A DNA stretch of 64,000 nt from assembly GCA_003255065.1 (NCBI GenBank), contig QAOA01004423.1:124001-188000 (forward strand). The letters are read 5' to 3'. Under the pieces are notes generated by a model. The model was given only the letters and a program-made list of their open reading frames with translations, did no database searches and was not told the origin of the DNA. The number at the start of each line of letters is the position of its first letter. Positions within the stretch are counted from its first letter, which is position 1. Position numbers and translations under genes: made by a program. Of the stretch, positions 22,885 through 34,553 are shown piece by piece. Source of the DNA: Cercis canadensis. Its lineage: Eukaryota; Streptophyta; Magnoliopsida; Fabales; Fabaceae.

Positions 22885-23728
22885 TCATATTATATAAGAA
22901 TAGTCAATATCTAAATGACACGTGTACAAATTAATTATTTTAAAATTTGTTTAAGAAAATAAGATAAATTAATTTTATATTAAATAAAATATAAAAATTA
23001 CGTATACTTGTCACGTCAATTTAATATGATATACATATGTAATATCATAGAATTCTTATTTTTTTTAATAATATCATTTGTGACTGAGTACTAAAAAAAT
23101 CATGTATATGTGATAATTAAATTCACAAATGAATTAGTTATATTTATGATACAGTTATGTCCATCAATGAATATGTAAGTTCTGATTCGTTTAATTCATT
23201 AATGAATATATTATATTTAATTATTTATGATGCGGTTCTATAACGAATTTAGAAGTGCCAAAGTTTGATTTGATTTAGGATGTGTTGGGGGAAAATATTT
23301 TGAGTAAAAATTTATCTTCTTTTCTGTGTTGGTAAAATGTGAAGGATAAGTAAGTCTTTTTGTGGTGTAAATAAAAGAAATAGTTTACTCCCACAAAGCA
23401 AGAAAGGCAAGGAGTTTCATAAAAGTCCAGAAAAACCCCACGAGGAGGAATGAGCAACCGGGTACGATCCAGTAAAAAGTGGATCTTCCGGGGTATGTGT
23501 ACGATGGCAATGGCATGGCACATCTCGTTTTAGTAAACCGAATATCTCAGATGCCTTTTAATTTTTTAAAAATTTTAAATGCAAGAAGGGAAAAAATAAT
23601 AAATCCCTTGACCAAGAACAATTATAAAATCAAAAGTGAGGCCCACCAAAAGGGATTTTGTTTTATTTTTGACAAAAAAATATTTTATGTAAAGTGCCAG
23701 CAAAGCATTTGACCGTGACAGTTTTTGC
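22885..23728. other. AT-rich intergenic region, no gene seen
   Basis: About 840 bp of very AT-rich DNA. The ORFs on both strands around 23275-23712 have no recognisable domain and low-complexity composition. Confidence 0.4.
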
Positions 23729-24552
23729 TTTGACTGTACGCATTGGTTTGCTTATCCAGTCTTTGCTTTGACTGGCTTTGCAAATGCCGAGCCCCAGACA
23801 GTGCCCCCTCACCCGCTTCCTACCACGCCTTCCTTCCCACCCATTTTACACCCACACGTGACTCTGCCAACTGTGTCTCCCACTCTATATTTTACATTTA
23901 ACCTTAATTTTAATTATTTTATTAGTCGTTATCAGTTTAGACACGAAGACCAGATTTTGACCATCAAACTTTTCCTTTTTTTCCTTTATTAATTCTGGTT
24001 GTTAAGTTGGTGGGTTGTAATATGTAAACTTGTAATTAGAGAATAAGAAATTAGGTTAGTTTGGTTTAACTGGTAAACCTGTATTATGAATTGAATATGG
24101 ATAGATGTTGATGTAGTTAAGTTAATGCATTTCTTGAGTCGATCTTTAAGGANTTTGACTGTACGCATCGGTTTGCTTATCCAGTCTTTGCTTTGACTGG
24201 CTTTGCAAATGCCGAGCCCCAGACAGTGCCCCCTCACCCGCTTCCTACCTCGCCTTCCTTCCCACACGTGACTCTGCCAACTGTGTCTCCCACTCTATAT
24301 TTCCTTAATTTTAATTATTTTATTAGTCGTTATCAGTTTAGACACGAAGACCAGATTTTGACCATCAAACTTTTCCTTTATTTAATATTAATTCTGGTTG
24401 TTAAGTTGGTGGGTTGTAATATGTAAACTTGTAATTAGAGAATAAGAAATTAGGTTAGTTTGGTTTAACTGGTAAACCTGTATTATGAATTGAATATGGA
24501 TAGATGTTGATGTAGTTAAGTTAATGCATTTCTTGAGTCGATCTTTAAGGAA
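23729..24552 (+). repeat. Direct duplication of about 0.4 kb around a single N (likely assembly artefact)
   Basis: Copy 1 is 23729-24152 and copy 2 is 24154-24552, with N at 24153. They share tttgactgtacgcat at the start and gatctttaagga at the end and differ by small indels, including a loss of about 20 bp in copy 2 near the cacacgtg string. The N joins the end of one copy to the beginning of the other. No gene is recognised. Confidence 0.9.
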
Positions 24553-25764
24553 ATTCTTAATCTAAATTGGGAGTTGGGAGAGGCCATTTCTTTTTTATTT
24601 TATGTTTAAAATGGGCTTCGATCCAAATGAAAGCATAGTGGTGACTGGTGAGAGTGTAAACTCATATTTAAACACGAGGGGCTTCAGTCTTGAGATTTCC
24701 AAATCTATTATTGGGGTTTCAACTTTCAAACACCGTGAGAGTCATATGAGTATAATAATATTTATAGTGTGTCACATGATCTGCTTAGTATAACTCATTC
24801 TCAATTCTCAACACTCATTACCAGGATATCTAAATGCAGATTTTCGAGCCTAATACAAAACTAATCCCTCTTGTGTTTGCCTCCGATATTCTCTCTCTCT
24901 CTCTTTCTCTCTCTGCTACTACCATTGCTTCAAAGCACCTTTTTCCTATGTTTTCTTTTAATTATTATTTGTTTATTTTTGGTTGCACTTATCTTTTAAA
25001 ACTAAGTTTACAACTTCATTAATAACAAGTTCAGATTAATGATCTGTATCAAATTTGGATCAGTATTATGTTATGTCACCTACTCCAGCTAATGTGAGTG
25101 AAACCACCTTAGTTTCAAGACAACAAATAATGAGTTGTAGTTATTTAAAAACCAAAAAAACAGAGAGAATATGTGAATGAGTTGTACTTATAGCACAACT
25201 GGTGTTTCGTCTTTGAAGATGATCACTATTCCCAGCATGTCTGCACCATTCGTAACTAAGGCTGCACGTTAATTTGTGACTTGGTTTTTTTCTTAAAAAA
25301 AAATTGTTGATTATTAAATAATGTAACTTGACTCAATTAGTCATATACAGAAATCTTATAATGACTAAATTAATTTGTACATTTTATTGCTATTATTGAA
25401 TCGTTTCACTGGACTTGCAGTTTATGGTAATAGCCTTGTGATGTTATAAATTAGAAAGAGGTTTACGTATGCTTTTCGTCAATAAATTTTCAAAAATATT
25501 ATTCCTCTCCAATATTTATACAATAAACAAACAATAAATAAATAAAGTAAAAGTAATTGGTGGTTTAAATGACTATTTTTCAATACTGTACTACATAACT
25601 ACTCTCGCTTAACCATCTCATTATTTTCAATACTATATTTTAATTATATCTTGTTTCTTTTTTTTTTTTGTTGGTTGATAAACAGGCCCTAATTTCATCT
25701 TGTTTCTACTATCCAATATCCACTATACTTTAATGGTTCACTAAAAAAATTGCATTATTTTTCT
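24553..25764. other. Intergenic region with a (CT)n tract, no gene seen
   Basis: About 1.2 kb without a supported gene. A CT-rich microsatellite lies at about 24890-24914. The remainder is AT-rich with T-runs near 25661-25670. Confidence 0.4.
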
Positions 25765-25781
25765 AGTACGGCATTGTAGTT

Positions 25782-26099
25782 TTTTTTTTTTTGGTAATTA
25801 AAAATGGTAGTAAGGATAGATTATCCCAAGGGCAGGGTACCAGTGGCATGTATGGGATCTCATAAGGGGGTAGACAGAGGCCCAACCCAGAGGATTACCT
25901 CCTGCGAGTCACTTGGACTCAGTGAAGGGGCTACTCATAAGCCCTGGATGCTAGGGGATCTCCCAGAAAAGGGTTGCCCACCAAGCGGGATTGTTGTTTT
26001 TGGGTCAGAGGGGACTCGAACTCGACACCTAAACCCAAAGGCCGAGGTGGAAAGCCTTAAGTGGACCCTTGCTGACCAACTGAGCCAACCCGCGTTGGC
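25782..26099 (-). mobile_element. tRNA-derived SINE retroposon
   Basis: Read on the minus strand, the 318-bp element starts with a tRNA-like head: an A box TTGGCTCAGTTGGTCAG (about 26073-26088) and a B box GAGTTCGAGTCC (about 26013-26024), the two internal parts of an RNA polymerase III promoter. A unique body of about 200 bp follows and the element ends in an A-tail, seen as the T-run at 25782-25792 on the plus strand. It is flanked by 17-bp target duplications, agtacggcattgtagtt (25765-25781) and agtatggcactgtagtt (26100-26116), identical at 15 of 17 positions. The two differences suggest an insertion of some age. SINEs encode no protein and depend on LINE enzymes. Confidence 0.88.
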
Positions 26100-26116
26100 A
26101 GTATGGCACTGTAGTT

Positions 26117-27782
26117 GATGCCCCTTTTTAGTACACATGCGTTTATACATAAGAAAAATAGGACATGTATTCAAGTAAATTCCCATTCGGACCAAAGCTG
26201 ATGGGTGATGGCTGAAAACAAAATGTAGTAAACTGGACTGGGCCTGAAGATTAGTCTCTGCTTTTGGATTGCCGCACCAAGTTTCTGTTGTCTTTTGAGG
26301 AAGATGGCCCTAAAAGGATTCCATTTTTTTAAAATTTTGTAAACACAGGACGATCATTTGCTCGTTATTTTGGGCCCAAAAAGAGTAAAGAAAATGACAA
26401 AGCAAAATGTAAGATGGACAATTACAATTTACAAGGAACTCAAGGGAGAAAAAACAAAACAGAAAGAAACTCTAGTTGCAACTTGCAATACTAAAAGTGT
26501 GTTCAAGTATGAAGGCTCTATACAACAGAATGTTTGTGATAATGAGATGTCTAGAGAAGAGAAAGCTCGAGTGATGAGGGTCCGCAGAATCTGATCTTGT
26601 AGACTGCGAAGCGTATGACGATTACGTATTGGCCAATTTACCTCTTATGCCAAGAGAAGAGAAAAAGCCCTACAACGCTCTCCTCCCACAAACTAGGTTG
26701 ATAATTTATAGCATTAGCAAGAAAAAAAGATTAATAATCTAATGATACCAGAGGAATTTGCACCGTCTTTATGCCTCTCTGTCCGTTGGTGGTTGGAGGT
26801 TTGAAGTAAACTAGAAACCGAAGCTCATATGACTCAACAGTTCCTTTTTAGAATCACTAGTTTCTTAAGGAAATTGGATCCGTGAATCCTTCGCATGCGT
26901 TACAGGAGAGAGTGACTTATCAACTGGTTAATTAAAAAATCATGAGGGGTAGGTAAGGAAGCCTTTTCATATTATTGAGTGTCCATAGTTTTTTTTTTTT
27001 TTTATGTGCTATTTATATTTTTCAAATTAGTTAGTGTATGTTTGGTAGATGAAATAAAATAGATAATATTTAAGGGAGTAAAATTTACCTTTTTTATATA
27101 TGTTTAGTCCTTAAATGTTACTTCATTAAATTTTACCCTTTTAACTATACTCAACAGTATCATTCATAAAATTAATACTAAATATTTGATGCTGATATTA
27201 TTAGGTGGATAATCATGGCTGCGTCGAACTGTCTCAATAGTTGACAAGCAATTGCTGTCAACTATGGAAAAGATCTCTAGGTTGATATATATTATTCGGC
27301 AAAATAATTTCAGCTCAAATTATTTCCTTTGCGTTTGGAGTTTGGGCCGCTATTTCAGGAGTCCCAATCGTTCTTAGTTATTTGACTTACTTAATGAATT
27401 TAATTTATGTCCCCTTCTTATCAGAAATATTTTAAACCTTCCGAGTCTATGTTACAAATTCCACACCTCCATCGGATACTTCAACACTCTGCTTTCTGTA
27501 ATATTTTTTTTTGTTTTTCCAGCCTAAGAAATGGTTACTGTTGCACAAGTATGTCACAAAATACTCCCCTGGCTATCATGTTAGAATCAACCACTGACGT
27601 TAACTTAGATCTCTCTCTCAGCCGTCACTTTCAGATTGGTGAGTACACACACAAAAAAAAAAAGGAAAAAAATGAAGCCAATTGTAATCAAGCCCTTAAT
27701 TATATAACCAAAAAAGAGAGAGCCAGCATTAAGTAGTGTTTTCCATCCATTGTATCACATCTCAAGTTGAAAGCATTTGTGA
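26117..27782. other. Intergenic region and upstream of the PRSxS protein gene
   Basis: About 1.7 kb. ORFs at 26358-26594 and 27407-27736 show no recognisable domain. The last 80 bp hold a TATA-like site and the leader of the next gene. Confidence 0.4.
27701..27707 (+). promoter_or_regulatory. Putative TATA box of the PRSxS protein gene
   Basis: tatataa lies 76 bp before the ATG at 27783, with a CCAAT-like ccaatt about 25 bp further upstream. Spacing fits a short plant leader. Confidence 0.45.
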
Positions 27783-28265
27783 ATGAGAATGAAAGCTGGC
27801 GATATGACAAAAAACAAGGTTAGCAAAGAAAGCAAAGTGATGAGGTATATGAAGGCACCGTTGAGGTTCCTAATCAAGGCGAGGGACTTGTACGTGGAAA
27901 GCATGAGGCAGTGCTCCACCAACTTGGCTTATTGCGACGCCGCGATGGGCTACCCCAACGCCGGTGCTCCATTTGTCACCACCCTGCCTAGGAGCTTCAG
28001 CGTTGGCTCAACCAGATCAACATATCATAGTGATGATTTCAAGGAGCTGGTGAGGGCTGCCTCTGTTCGGAGTTATGGCAACAGAATTGATTCGCCGGCA
28101 TCCGCTAAGAAATCTCCTAATACAGTGCCTCGGAGTCATAGTGTTAGCATCGGAAGGATCGACGAAGACAGGCCTTGTGACTTCGGAGATGATATCAAAG
28201 TCAACACTGTCATGTTCCCAAGAAGCAGAAGCTATGCCCTTCACAAGAGAACACGCATGTCTTAA
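27783..28265 (+). CDS. Small plant protein with three PRSxS motifs, function unknown
   Basis: Single-exon frame of 160 residues starting MRMKAGDMTK; the Met at codon 3 (27789) is an alternative start. The N-terminal third is basic and contains MKAPLRFLIKARDLYVESM, which I recall from a family of short, uncharacterised plant proteins. Three similar motifs recur: LPRSFS (68-73), VPRSHS (115-120) and FPRSRS (145-150). RSxS is a typical kinase target and can become a 14-3-3 binding site, but that is inference. There is no signal peptide or membrane segment. Codon use and the TATA-like site upstream support a real gene. I cannot name a function. Confidence 0.75.
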   Translation: MRMKAGDMTKNKVSKESKVMRYMKAPLRFLIKARDLYVESMRQCSTNLAYCDAAMGYPNAGAPFVTTLPRSFSVGSTRSTYHSDDFKELVRAASVRSYGNRIDSPASAKKSPNTVPRSHSVSIGRIDEDRPCDFGDDIKVNTVMFPRSRSYALHKRTRMS

Positions 28266-28549
28266 CATTTCTTTACACAAGCAAACCGAAAAGCAATATA
28301 TTTTCATATACATATATATATTTCTGTCTTACACAGTGATAGAGTTGCTTGCTTGCGCCTGAGTTTGAGGTATATCTTCAGAATGTTATGTGAATTTGTA
28401 TCATTGCCCAAGTTTTGATTTTTCCCTGTTTCGCTGTTAGGTATGAGTCTATCTGTCTATGACTTATTTAGGATCCTCTCTCTTCATCAGCATTGCTCTT
28501 ATTAGAAAAGTAAGATAAATATAATCTATCTACTTATTCTAGGAGTTTA
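28266..28549. other. 3' flank of the PRSxS protein gene
   Basis: Presumably 3' untranslated sequence; contains a short TATA-rich run near 28305-28320. No other feature. Confidence 0.4.
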
Positions 28550-28554
28550 CTTAT

Positions 28555-28902
28555 TGTGGTGGCCCTAAAATATGAGCCCGCATACAGTAGAGCCCAAACA
28601 AAGATATGACTCGAAAGACCCAAATGTTAAAACGGGTCACGCATTTGTCCGACCCGCCAGATCATGCCTCCTATTTACTATAAATAGCCCCTGACCCAAT
28701 ACAAGAAGGAGATACAAAAATATTTGTTAGTTGATAATCATAATCTTTCTTCTCGGACCGAACTAATCTGACTTAGTCTTCGGAGCCCGGAAAACTTAAC
28801 CCGGCCCGGTAGTTTTCACCTACAGAAAACTCGATCACTCGCCAATTAAAGTCAGCTACCGGCCTCGGTGATTTCGTCCGACCTCAAGCTCATGCATCGT
28901 CA
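28555..28902 (+). mobile_element. Solo LTR of an LTR retrotransposon
   Basis: A 348-bp segment starts TGTGGTGGCC and ends ATCGTCA, that is TG...CA as in long terminal repeats, and is flanked on both sides by the 5-bp direct repeat cttat (28550-28554 and 28903-28907). A promoter-like ctataaatagcc lies at about 28678-28689, in the position expected for the U3 TATA box, which sets the orientation. No internal region, primer-binding site or second LTR is nearby, so unequal recombination between two LTRs is the likely origin. A 14-bp repeat aggagtttacttat at 28541 and 28923 appears to be an older local duplication into which the LTR inserted. Confidence 0.75.
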
Positions 28903-28907
28903 CTTAT

Positions 28908-30423
28908 GTATAGGTAAGGTATAGGAGTTTACTTATGAGAATGGGAATAACCTGCTTCGAGTCAACTTCTTTTGAACAGGGAAGGAAGGCCTTATATTTT
29001 CTTTTCGTGAGCGATACAAGATAACTGATTGATGTTAACAACTTAGAAATGAGATCAGATCCAATAACGTCTACGCCAAATACAGAATTTCATTAGGCTA
29101 ATCAAATTCTTAAACGTGTAGATGCTATTAATTTGTAATTCAAGCTTAACCATGACCCACACTCATGTATACTTGATCATTAACTTGCTCCTTCAAGTTA
29201 CTACTTTTATTCACGTTTGCAACTGTAAATAATTGAGTAGATCAAACTCCACATCTCTGTTTTAAAAGAATAGTAGAACAGGGAAGAAGAAAAGGTCAAA
29301 GTCTTAGTTGTTTGCATTCGGCCAGACAAATTGGGAACGATGATTACAATGGGTATATTAAAATGTATACAATCTCCGAAAGTTTGACAACAAGGTTGCA
29401 AATATTTCAGTGTCGGAAGGATTCAATCTTCCCATGTGCTTGAGCTCCAATGTCAAAGCGTCATTTCATCCAACAGTATGACGTTGTTTAAGAATTTGGG
29501 GAAAATTAGGATACCCAATGGCCAATACATGCAAAGGACTTTGGTTGATAGTTTTTTCTTCTAAACCCTTCCTTTTCTTTTTCTTACAGTGCATTAGTGA
29601 ATATAATTAATTTGTTGAATGTGTAACAAGTGGCCCGCCATTTCTTAGAGATATAATGTATTGAGTCATTACAATGGCTATGAATTCAAGCTTTTGAACC
29701 CACGAGTACAAAAGAAACTGTGTCGCTGGAAGGCCCATTGTGAATCATTTTATGCCCCATGCCTTAAAGCAGAAGGGATAGCTAGCTTGAATATGATTGA
29801 TTTGGACTCATCCCTATTGGCACCATGCCTATGACTCAAGACTCCACAATACATAAGATTCTCATCTTGAGGTGTATTTAGTAGTTGAAAATAGATAAGC
29901 AAGTTAAAATGAAAATATCTTAAGATTTCAACTTAAAAGGTATTTAATAGATCAATGATCTATCTGCCCTCCTTTTTTCTCCTATTCTGAATTTGTTGTG
30001 ACCAGGTACATTGATGGAACTGGAACTGGAACTGATCAAGAATTTTTGGATTTAGGTTAAATTATTGATTATTGATGTGTCGGAAATTGATGGAACTAAT
30101 AGTGAATTAAGTAGAGCCTCTGGCTTATTAAAATGATTCCAACCCAATAAATTAGAGATTTTTAACTAGCAAATAAAAATAATATCTAGGAATTCACGTT
30201 TATGGAAATGGCGCGCACGATCCCAGATGGAAACATGGCAGCCTGAGCATACAAAATATTGTTGACATTTGTGACTGGAAAAATAAAGTCAAGAAGGCCT
30301 ACAAATGGACACATGGCCCCTGCATGCTGAGTGTGCTATAACTCGTTTAATGGGGTTTCTAATGTTATGCTCTTTCCCCTGTGGCCAAAATCATTCAACT
30401 TGTGTATGAGCAACTCGGCGACA
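28908..30423. other. Intergenic region upstream of the carboxypeptidase-like gene
   Basis: About 1.5 kb of non-coding DNA with the promoter and leader of the plus-strand SCPL gene at its end. I see no RNA gene or transposon ends. Confidence 0.4.
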
Positions 30424-33345
30424 ATGGCAGCACCATTGAGTTTAAAAAAATCATGGCCTGTCTATGCCAAATGTTCCATATGGCTACCTCTCTTAATTAG
30501 CACGCTGCTGCTATTGTCAAAGACAAAGTGTGCAGTTTCTTCCTCAATCAGCAAGTCATTGCCGGGCTTTCCCAAGCCCCTTCCTTTCAAATTAGAGACT
30601 GGGTAAGTTTGGTACTCACTTGCTAGCACCCCTTTCCTTCTTGTTTAGTCAATATTCCAACATGGATTTTGCATGTAGCTACATAGGGGTGGGTGAGCAT
30701 GAAGATGTGCAGCTGTTCTATTATTTCGTTGAATCTGAAAGAAATCCAACAGATGATCCTCTGATGCTCTGGATGACCGGTGGCCCCGGTTGCTCCGCCT
30801 TGTGCGCCCTTTGGTTTGAAATAGGTGCCTTTCTCTTGGCTGAGGCTCCTAATAAATATATAATACCACTTTATCGACAAAGCCATAACTTGATTCTGCC
30901 TCGAACAAAATTTTCTTGCTGGATTCTTGTTGCTTTTGCTTAGGCCCTTTGAAGTTCAATATGGTCAAGTATAATGGGAGTTTGCCAACATTGTCACTAA
31001 ATCAACACTCTTGGACAAAGGTGTGTTAATGTTTGGAAAGAATACGTGAAATCAGTTTGTTACGCTGTTGATGAAGCAATTAAGCTTTTAACTTTCTTCT
31101 TATTCTTCTGTGAGCACTTCCTTAATTTTCTCTGATTTTTTAAGGTTTCAAGTATAATCTTTATCGATGCACCAGTTGGCACCGGGTTCTCATATTCAAG
31201 AAGCCACCAAGGGTACAAGGTTACAGACAAAACCCATGCCCATCACTGTCATAGTTTCATTAGAAAGGTACATGACAGATTATGAATGAAAAAATATCTT
31301 ATATATTATCACATTTTATAACTAAATTACCATATTGGCGTACGTAAGTTATATTGGTGTCTCTTTTAATTGTTTATCTGCTTGTATTTCAGTCCAAATT
31401 ATCCAATAGATTATACACCCTTTATTGGTTATCTCCATGCAGTGGTTGGTGAATCACCCGAAATTTGCTAGAAATCCAGTCTACATTGCTGGTGATTCAT
31501 ATTCCGGCATGCCTGTGCCACTTGTTGCTAAATATATATCAGATGGTAATTTTGTGCCTTAACTATAGCCTATTGGTAACTTCCACTAGAATTTGGACCA
31601 ACAATCAGTTTATGATTTATGTTGCTGCAGCAAACGAAGCTGGAGAAAAGCCAAAAATAAATTTAAAAGTAAGTTCTTTTTTGGTACATATAAATGTAAA
31701 GGTATGCGCATACAAGATTTTACCATTTATAGAGATTAGATAATTGTAATGTTTCAGAGAAATTGTTACAGGGCTATGTGCTAGGGAACCCAGCAACAGA
31801 TCCAAATTTTGATGTTAATTCACGGATTCCATTTGCTCATCGCATGGCTCTTATTTCTGATGAACTCTACAAGGTTAGTCACAAATTTACTCTAAATCAA
31901 GTTCTTTAGATACACCTGTATACGTGATTATTATGGTTCAGTGCTTGAATAAATTGATTTTCTGAGTTGGCTTGGATTGCTTAGTCAGCAAAAAGGAGTT
32001 GCAGAGGAGAGTATATCGGAATAAAGAAAAGCAAGCTACAATGCTGGCAGGATCTCAAAGCTATTAAAGAGGTCATTAAATTTCAACATATTTTGCATCT
32101 CAGCCAACAACTTTTAACTATTTATCCACTTCCTGTATTGGATTCACACTATTGCTCTTTATGCAGTGCATTGATAATATAAATGTCGAACAAATCTTGG
32201 AGCCTAATTGCCCAGGGGAATATAATTCTTCAAAAATTGAGATAGAGAATAGGAGNTCAACATATTTTGCATCTCAACCAACAAACTTTTAACTATTTAT
32301 CCACTTCCTGTATTGGATTCACACTATTGCTCTTTATGCAGTGCATTGATAATATAAATGTCGAACAAATCTTGGAGCCTAATTGCCCAGGGGAATATAA
32401 TTCTTCAAAAATTGAGATAGAGAATAGGAGATACCTTACAGAAAAACACAGGGACTGGTTGCTTTCACCACTGGAAATCTTTCAGTTTGGGTGTAGGGTA
32501 AACCCTGCTATCTTTATCACATTCCTTAAATTAATTGTTCAAATTTGACTGACATGTTGACATATTACAGAATTATGAGAATTTATTGCTGCATGTATGG
32601 GCAAATGATGTTAGCGTGCAAAAGGCACTCTATGTTAGTTTGGTATGCAAGAGAAATTTGGTACCTAAATTGGCTAGTTGTTATCTTTATATTTAAGTAA
32701 TTCATAAAATAAAATTTCAGGGAACTGTGAAGAATTGGATAAGGTGTAACGGTAGCATGCTTTACGCAAAAGATGTCTCAAGTTCTGTTGGCTACCATCG
32801 ATATCTCAGAACAAAAAAACTTCGAGCTCTGATATACAGGTTTTGATAAGGAAGATTAATAGGGTTGAAACTTGAATGAGTGATGATTGGGATTTTATGA
32901 GATAGTAACACCAGTTTTAAATCATTGTATGCAGCGGTGACCATGATATTTCCATGCCGTATTTGGGAACCTTGTGGTGGATCAATTCTCTCAACTCTAC
33001 CACTGTTGATGCCTGGAGACCATGGCTCGTTGATGGCCAAATTGCAGGGTAAGGCAATTGGTAGGGGAAATGCGTTCGATAATGTCACTTATAATTTCAA
33101 TTGCTGCTTGTCTTTGTTGTGATGCAGATATGTACAAGAATACTCCAACCATATCACTTTTGCAACTGTGAAGGCAAGAATAGTGTTTTTGGGCAGTAAT
33201 TGCTTATTATTAGTCAGTTTAGTTGAGAGGCAATTAGATTAGTTTTTGTGTTTCTGTGCAGGGAGGTGGTCACACAGCTCCAGAGTATATGCGAAAGGAA
33301 TGCTTTGAGATGTTCAAGAGGTGGATCTCGCATGAGCCTTTGTGA
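30424..33345 (+). CDS. Serine carboxypeptidase-like protein (SCPL, clade I type)
   Basis: Fourteen exons join in frame to 481 residues: 30424-30602, 30679-30824, 30944-31020, 31145-31267, 31443-31545, 31631-31668, 31772-31873, 31985-32071, 32342-32497, 32571-32642, 32721-32839, 32935-33048, 33128-33173 and 33262-33345. A hydrophobic signal peptide (about 1-38) directs it to the secretory pathway or vacuole. The alpha/beta-hydrolase landmarks are intact: oxyanion-hole GGPGCS, nucleophile Ser194 in GDSYSG, Asp in GDHD (403-405) and His458 in GGGHTAPE. Many clade I members are acyltransferases using glucose esters rather than peptidases; which applies here is unknown. The ninth exon occurs twice (32167-32255 and 32342-32497) because of the single-N duplication; only the second is complete. 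The last intron has a GC donor (aag/gcaaga). An in-frame upstream ATG exists at 30331, but 30424 gives a better signal peptide. Confidence 0.85.
32083..32430 (+). repeat. Direct duplication of about 173 bp around a single N, covering part of SCPL exon 9
   Basis: Copy 1 (32083-32255) and copy 2 (32257-32430) are almost identical and are separated by N at 32256. Each contains the end of an intron, the acceptor tatgcag and the first 89 bases of exon 9. Copy 1 has no continuation or donor site, so it cannot be a functional extra exon. An unmerged contig overlap is the simplest explanation. Confidence 0.92.
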
Positions 33346-33788
33346 TTCATCCTAGTTCCCTTTCTCCTTATGGCAATTGCACACTCCATAGGGCAGCTTT
33401 TGTTTGGTATCATATGTAGATTGTAGACTATAGACAGTACTAGAGAATGTCTCTTGTTTACAGAAACTTGGTATGCGTTTGTTCTAGTTATTACAAGGCC
33501 AAATTTTGTGATACTCTAATTATGCACCGCCTTTCTGATTTTTAAGAGATAAAAACCACTGATTCACCTGATTAGAGTTTGTTGCCCGCCTTTGGCTATT
33601 GTAAGCAGTTACCAACACTAGGATTTCTTTTTTATTTATGTTTGAGTCAGGGCACCAACTCTGGGATTTTGATTATTAAAAGTGAACACTTAGGCCAACT
33701 CTTCCCCTGTCTTAAGGTGTTTGTTTTTGAACTATTCCTCCAACCGCCTCTTTTTTCTTGGTGCGCGAGTGAGTGTGTGGTTGGCTTC
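33346..33788. other. Spacer between the SCPL gene and the basic-protein gene
   Basis: About 440 bp holding the 3' untranslated region of the SCPL gene and the promoter of the next gene in the same orientation. A longer frame starting at 33579 runs into the next gene, but its extra residues look non-coding. Confidence 0.45.
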
Positions 33789-34553
33789 ATGAACCGAGAA
33801 GAGAGAAAACGCAAATTCAATGAGGCAATCGTCACCATGCTCTATCCACCTCCGCCACAACCTGACCCACCCTCTCCACAAGTATTTTCTCCGTCTCTCA
33901 TCTCTCAGTTTCTTTCTTTTCCTCATTTTGATGCTTCTTATGACATTCTCATCTTCTAGGTTAAACCTCTAAGGGTTTCGGCGGAAGGCTTTGCTTCTCA
34001 TGTTGTTTCAGGTTTGACACCACACCGTACTCTCTGCCAATATCAAATACCATTCTTAAACGGAATTAAAAAAAAATGGAAAATGAAATAAAAGGAGATT
34101 CGACTCGTTGAAAACTTTGGCTATTGAATTGAAAATGTAGATGGTTTGGATGACTCTGAGAATTCCTCGAGGAGCGGCGATGATGGAGATGAGTCTGAGC
34201 AGCACAAGCTAAGCAGGGCTCAAAGAAAGAGAATTCGTAAGAAGAAGCTCAAGGAAGAAGCCACTTGTCGGGGCAAATTCATCGGGCCCTTGTTAATTCT
34301 GACCCCAACGAAACAGCTTGGCGATTCCGTTGCGGAAGGATCTCCAGCTGTTCGATCAAATGCTTCTGAGGAAAATTCTGCAGCTGACGAACCTGGTTTA
34401 GGGCTGCAGTCGGCTTGTGCTAACTCAAACAAAGTGAAGCACCGAAGATCGGCAAAAAGGATGGCAAAAGAAAAGCTCAACTCCTCAAATTACAACAACA
34501 GCAATCAACTTGGCACTTCAACTTCTCCAATCGATCCCAAAGAAGCCCATTAG
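33789..34553 (+). CDS. Small Lys/Arg-rich protein, uncharacterised, probably nuclear
   Basis: Three exons, 33789-33881, 33960-34011 and 34141-34553, give 185 residues beginning MNREERKRKF. A Pro-rich stretch (YPPPPQPDPPSPQ) ends exon 1; exon 3 holds an acidic-Ser tract and then a strongly basic block, RAQRKRIRKKKLKEE, which looks like a nuclear or nucleolar localisation signal. A second basic patch (KHRRSAKRMAKEK) lies near the C-terminus. There is no enzyme motif, signal peptide or membrane segment. All splice junctions are GT-AG and keep the frame, which supports a real gene. I believe similar proteins exist across dicots without an assigned function; nucleic-acid or ribosome-biogenesis association is only inferred from composition. 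Confidence 0.72.

Noticed and set aside
22679..22897. Overlapping ORFs of about 70 codons on both strands
   Set aside because: They lie in the inverted ends of the hAT-type MITE, where palindromic sequence opens frames on both strands.
26071..26090. Possible tRNA gene
   Set aside because: The A and B boxes belong to the head of a SINE with A-tail and target duplications, not to a folded tRNA.
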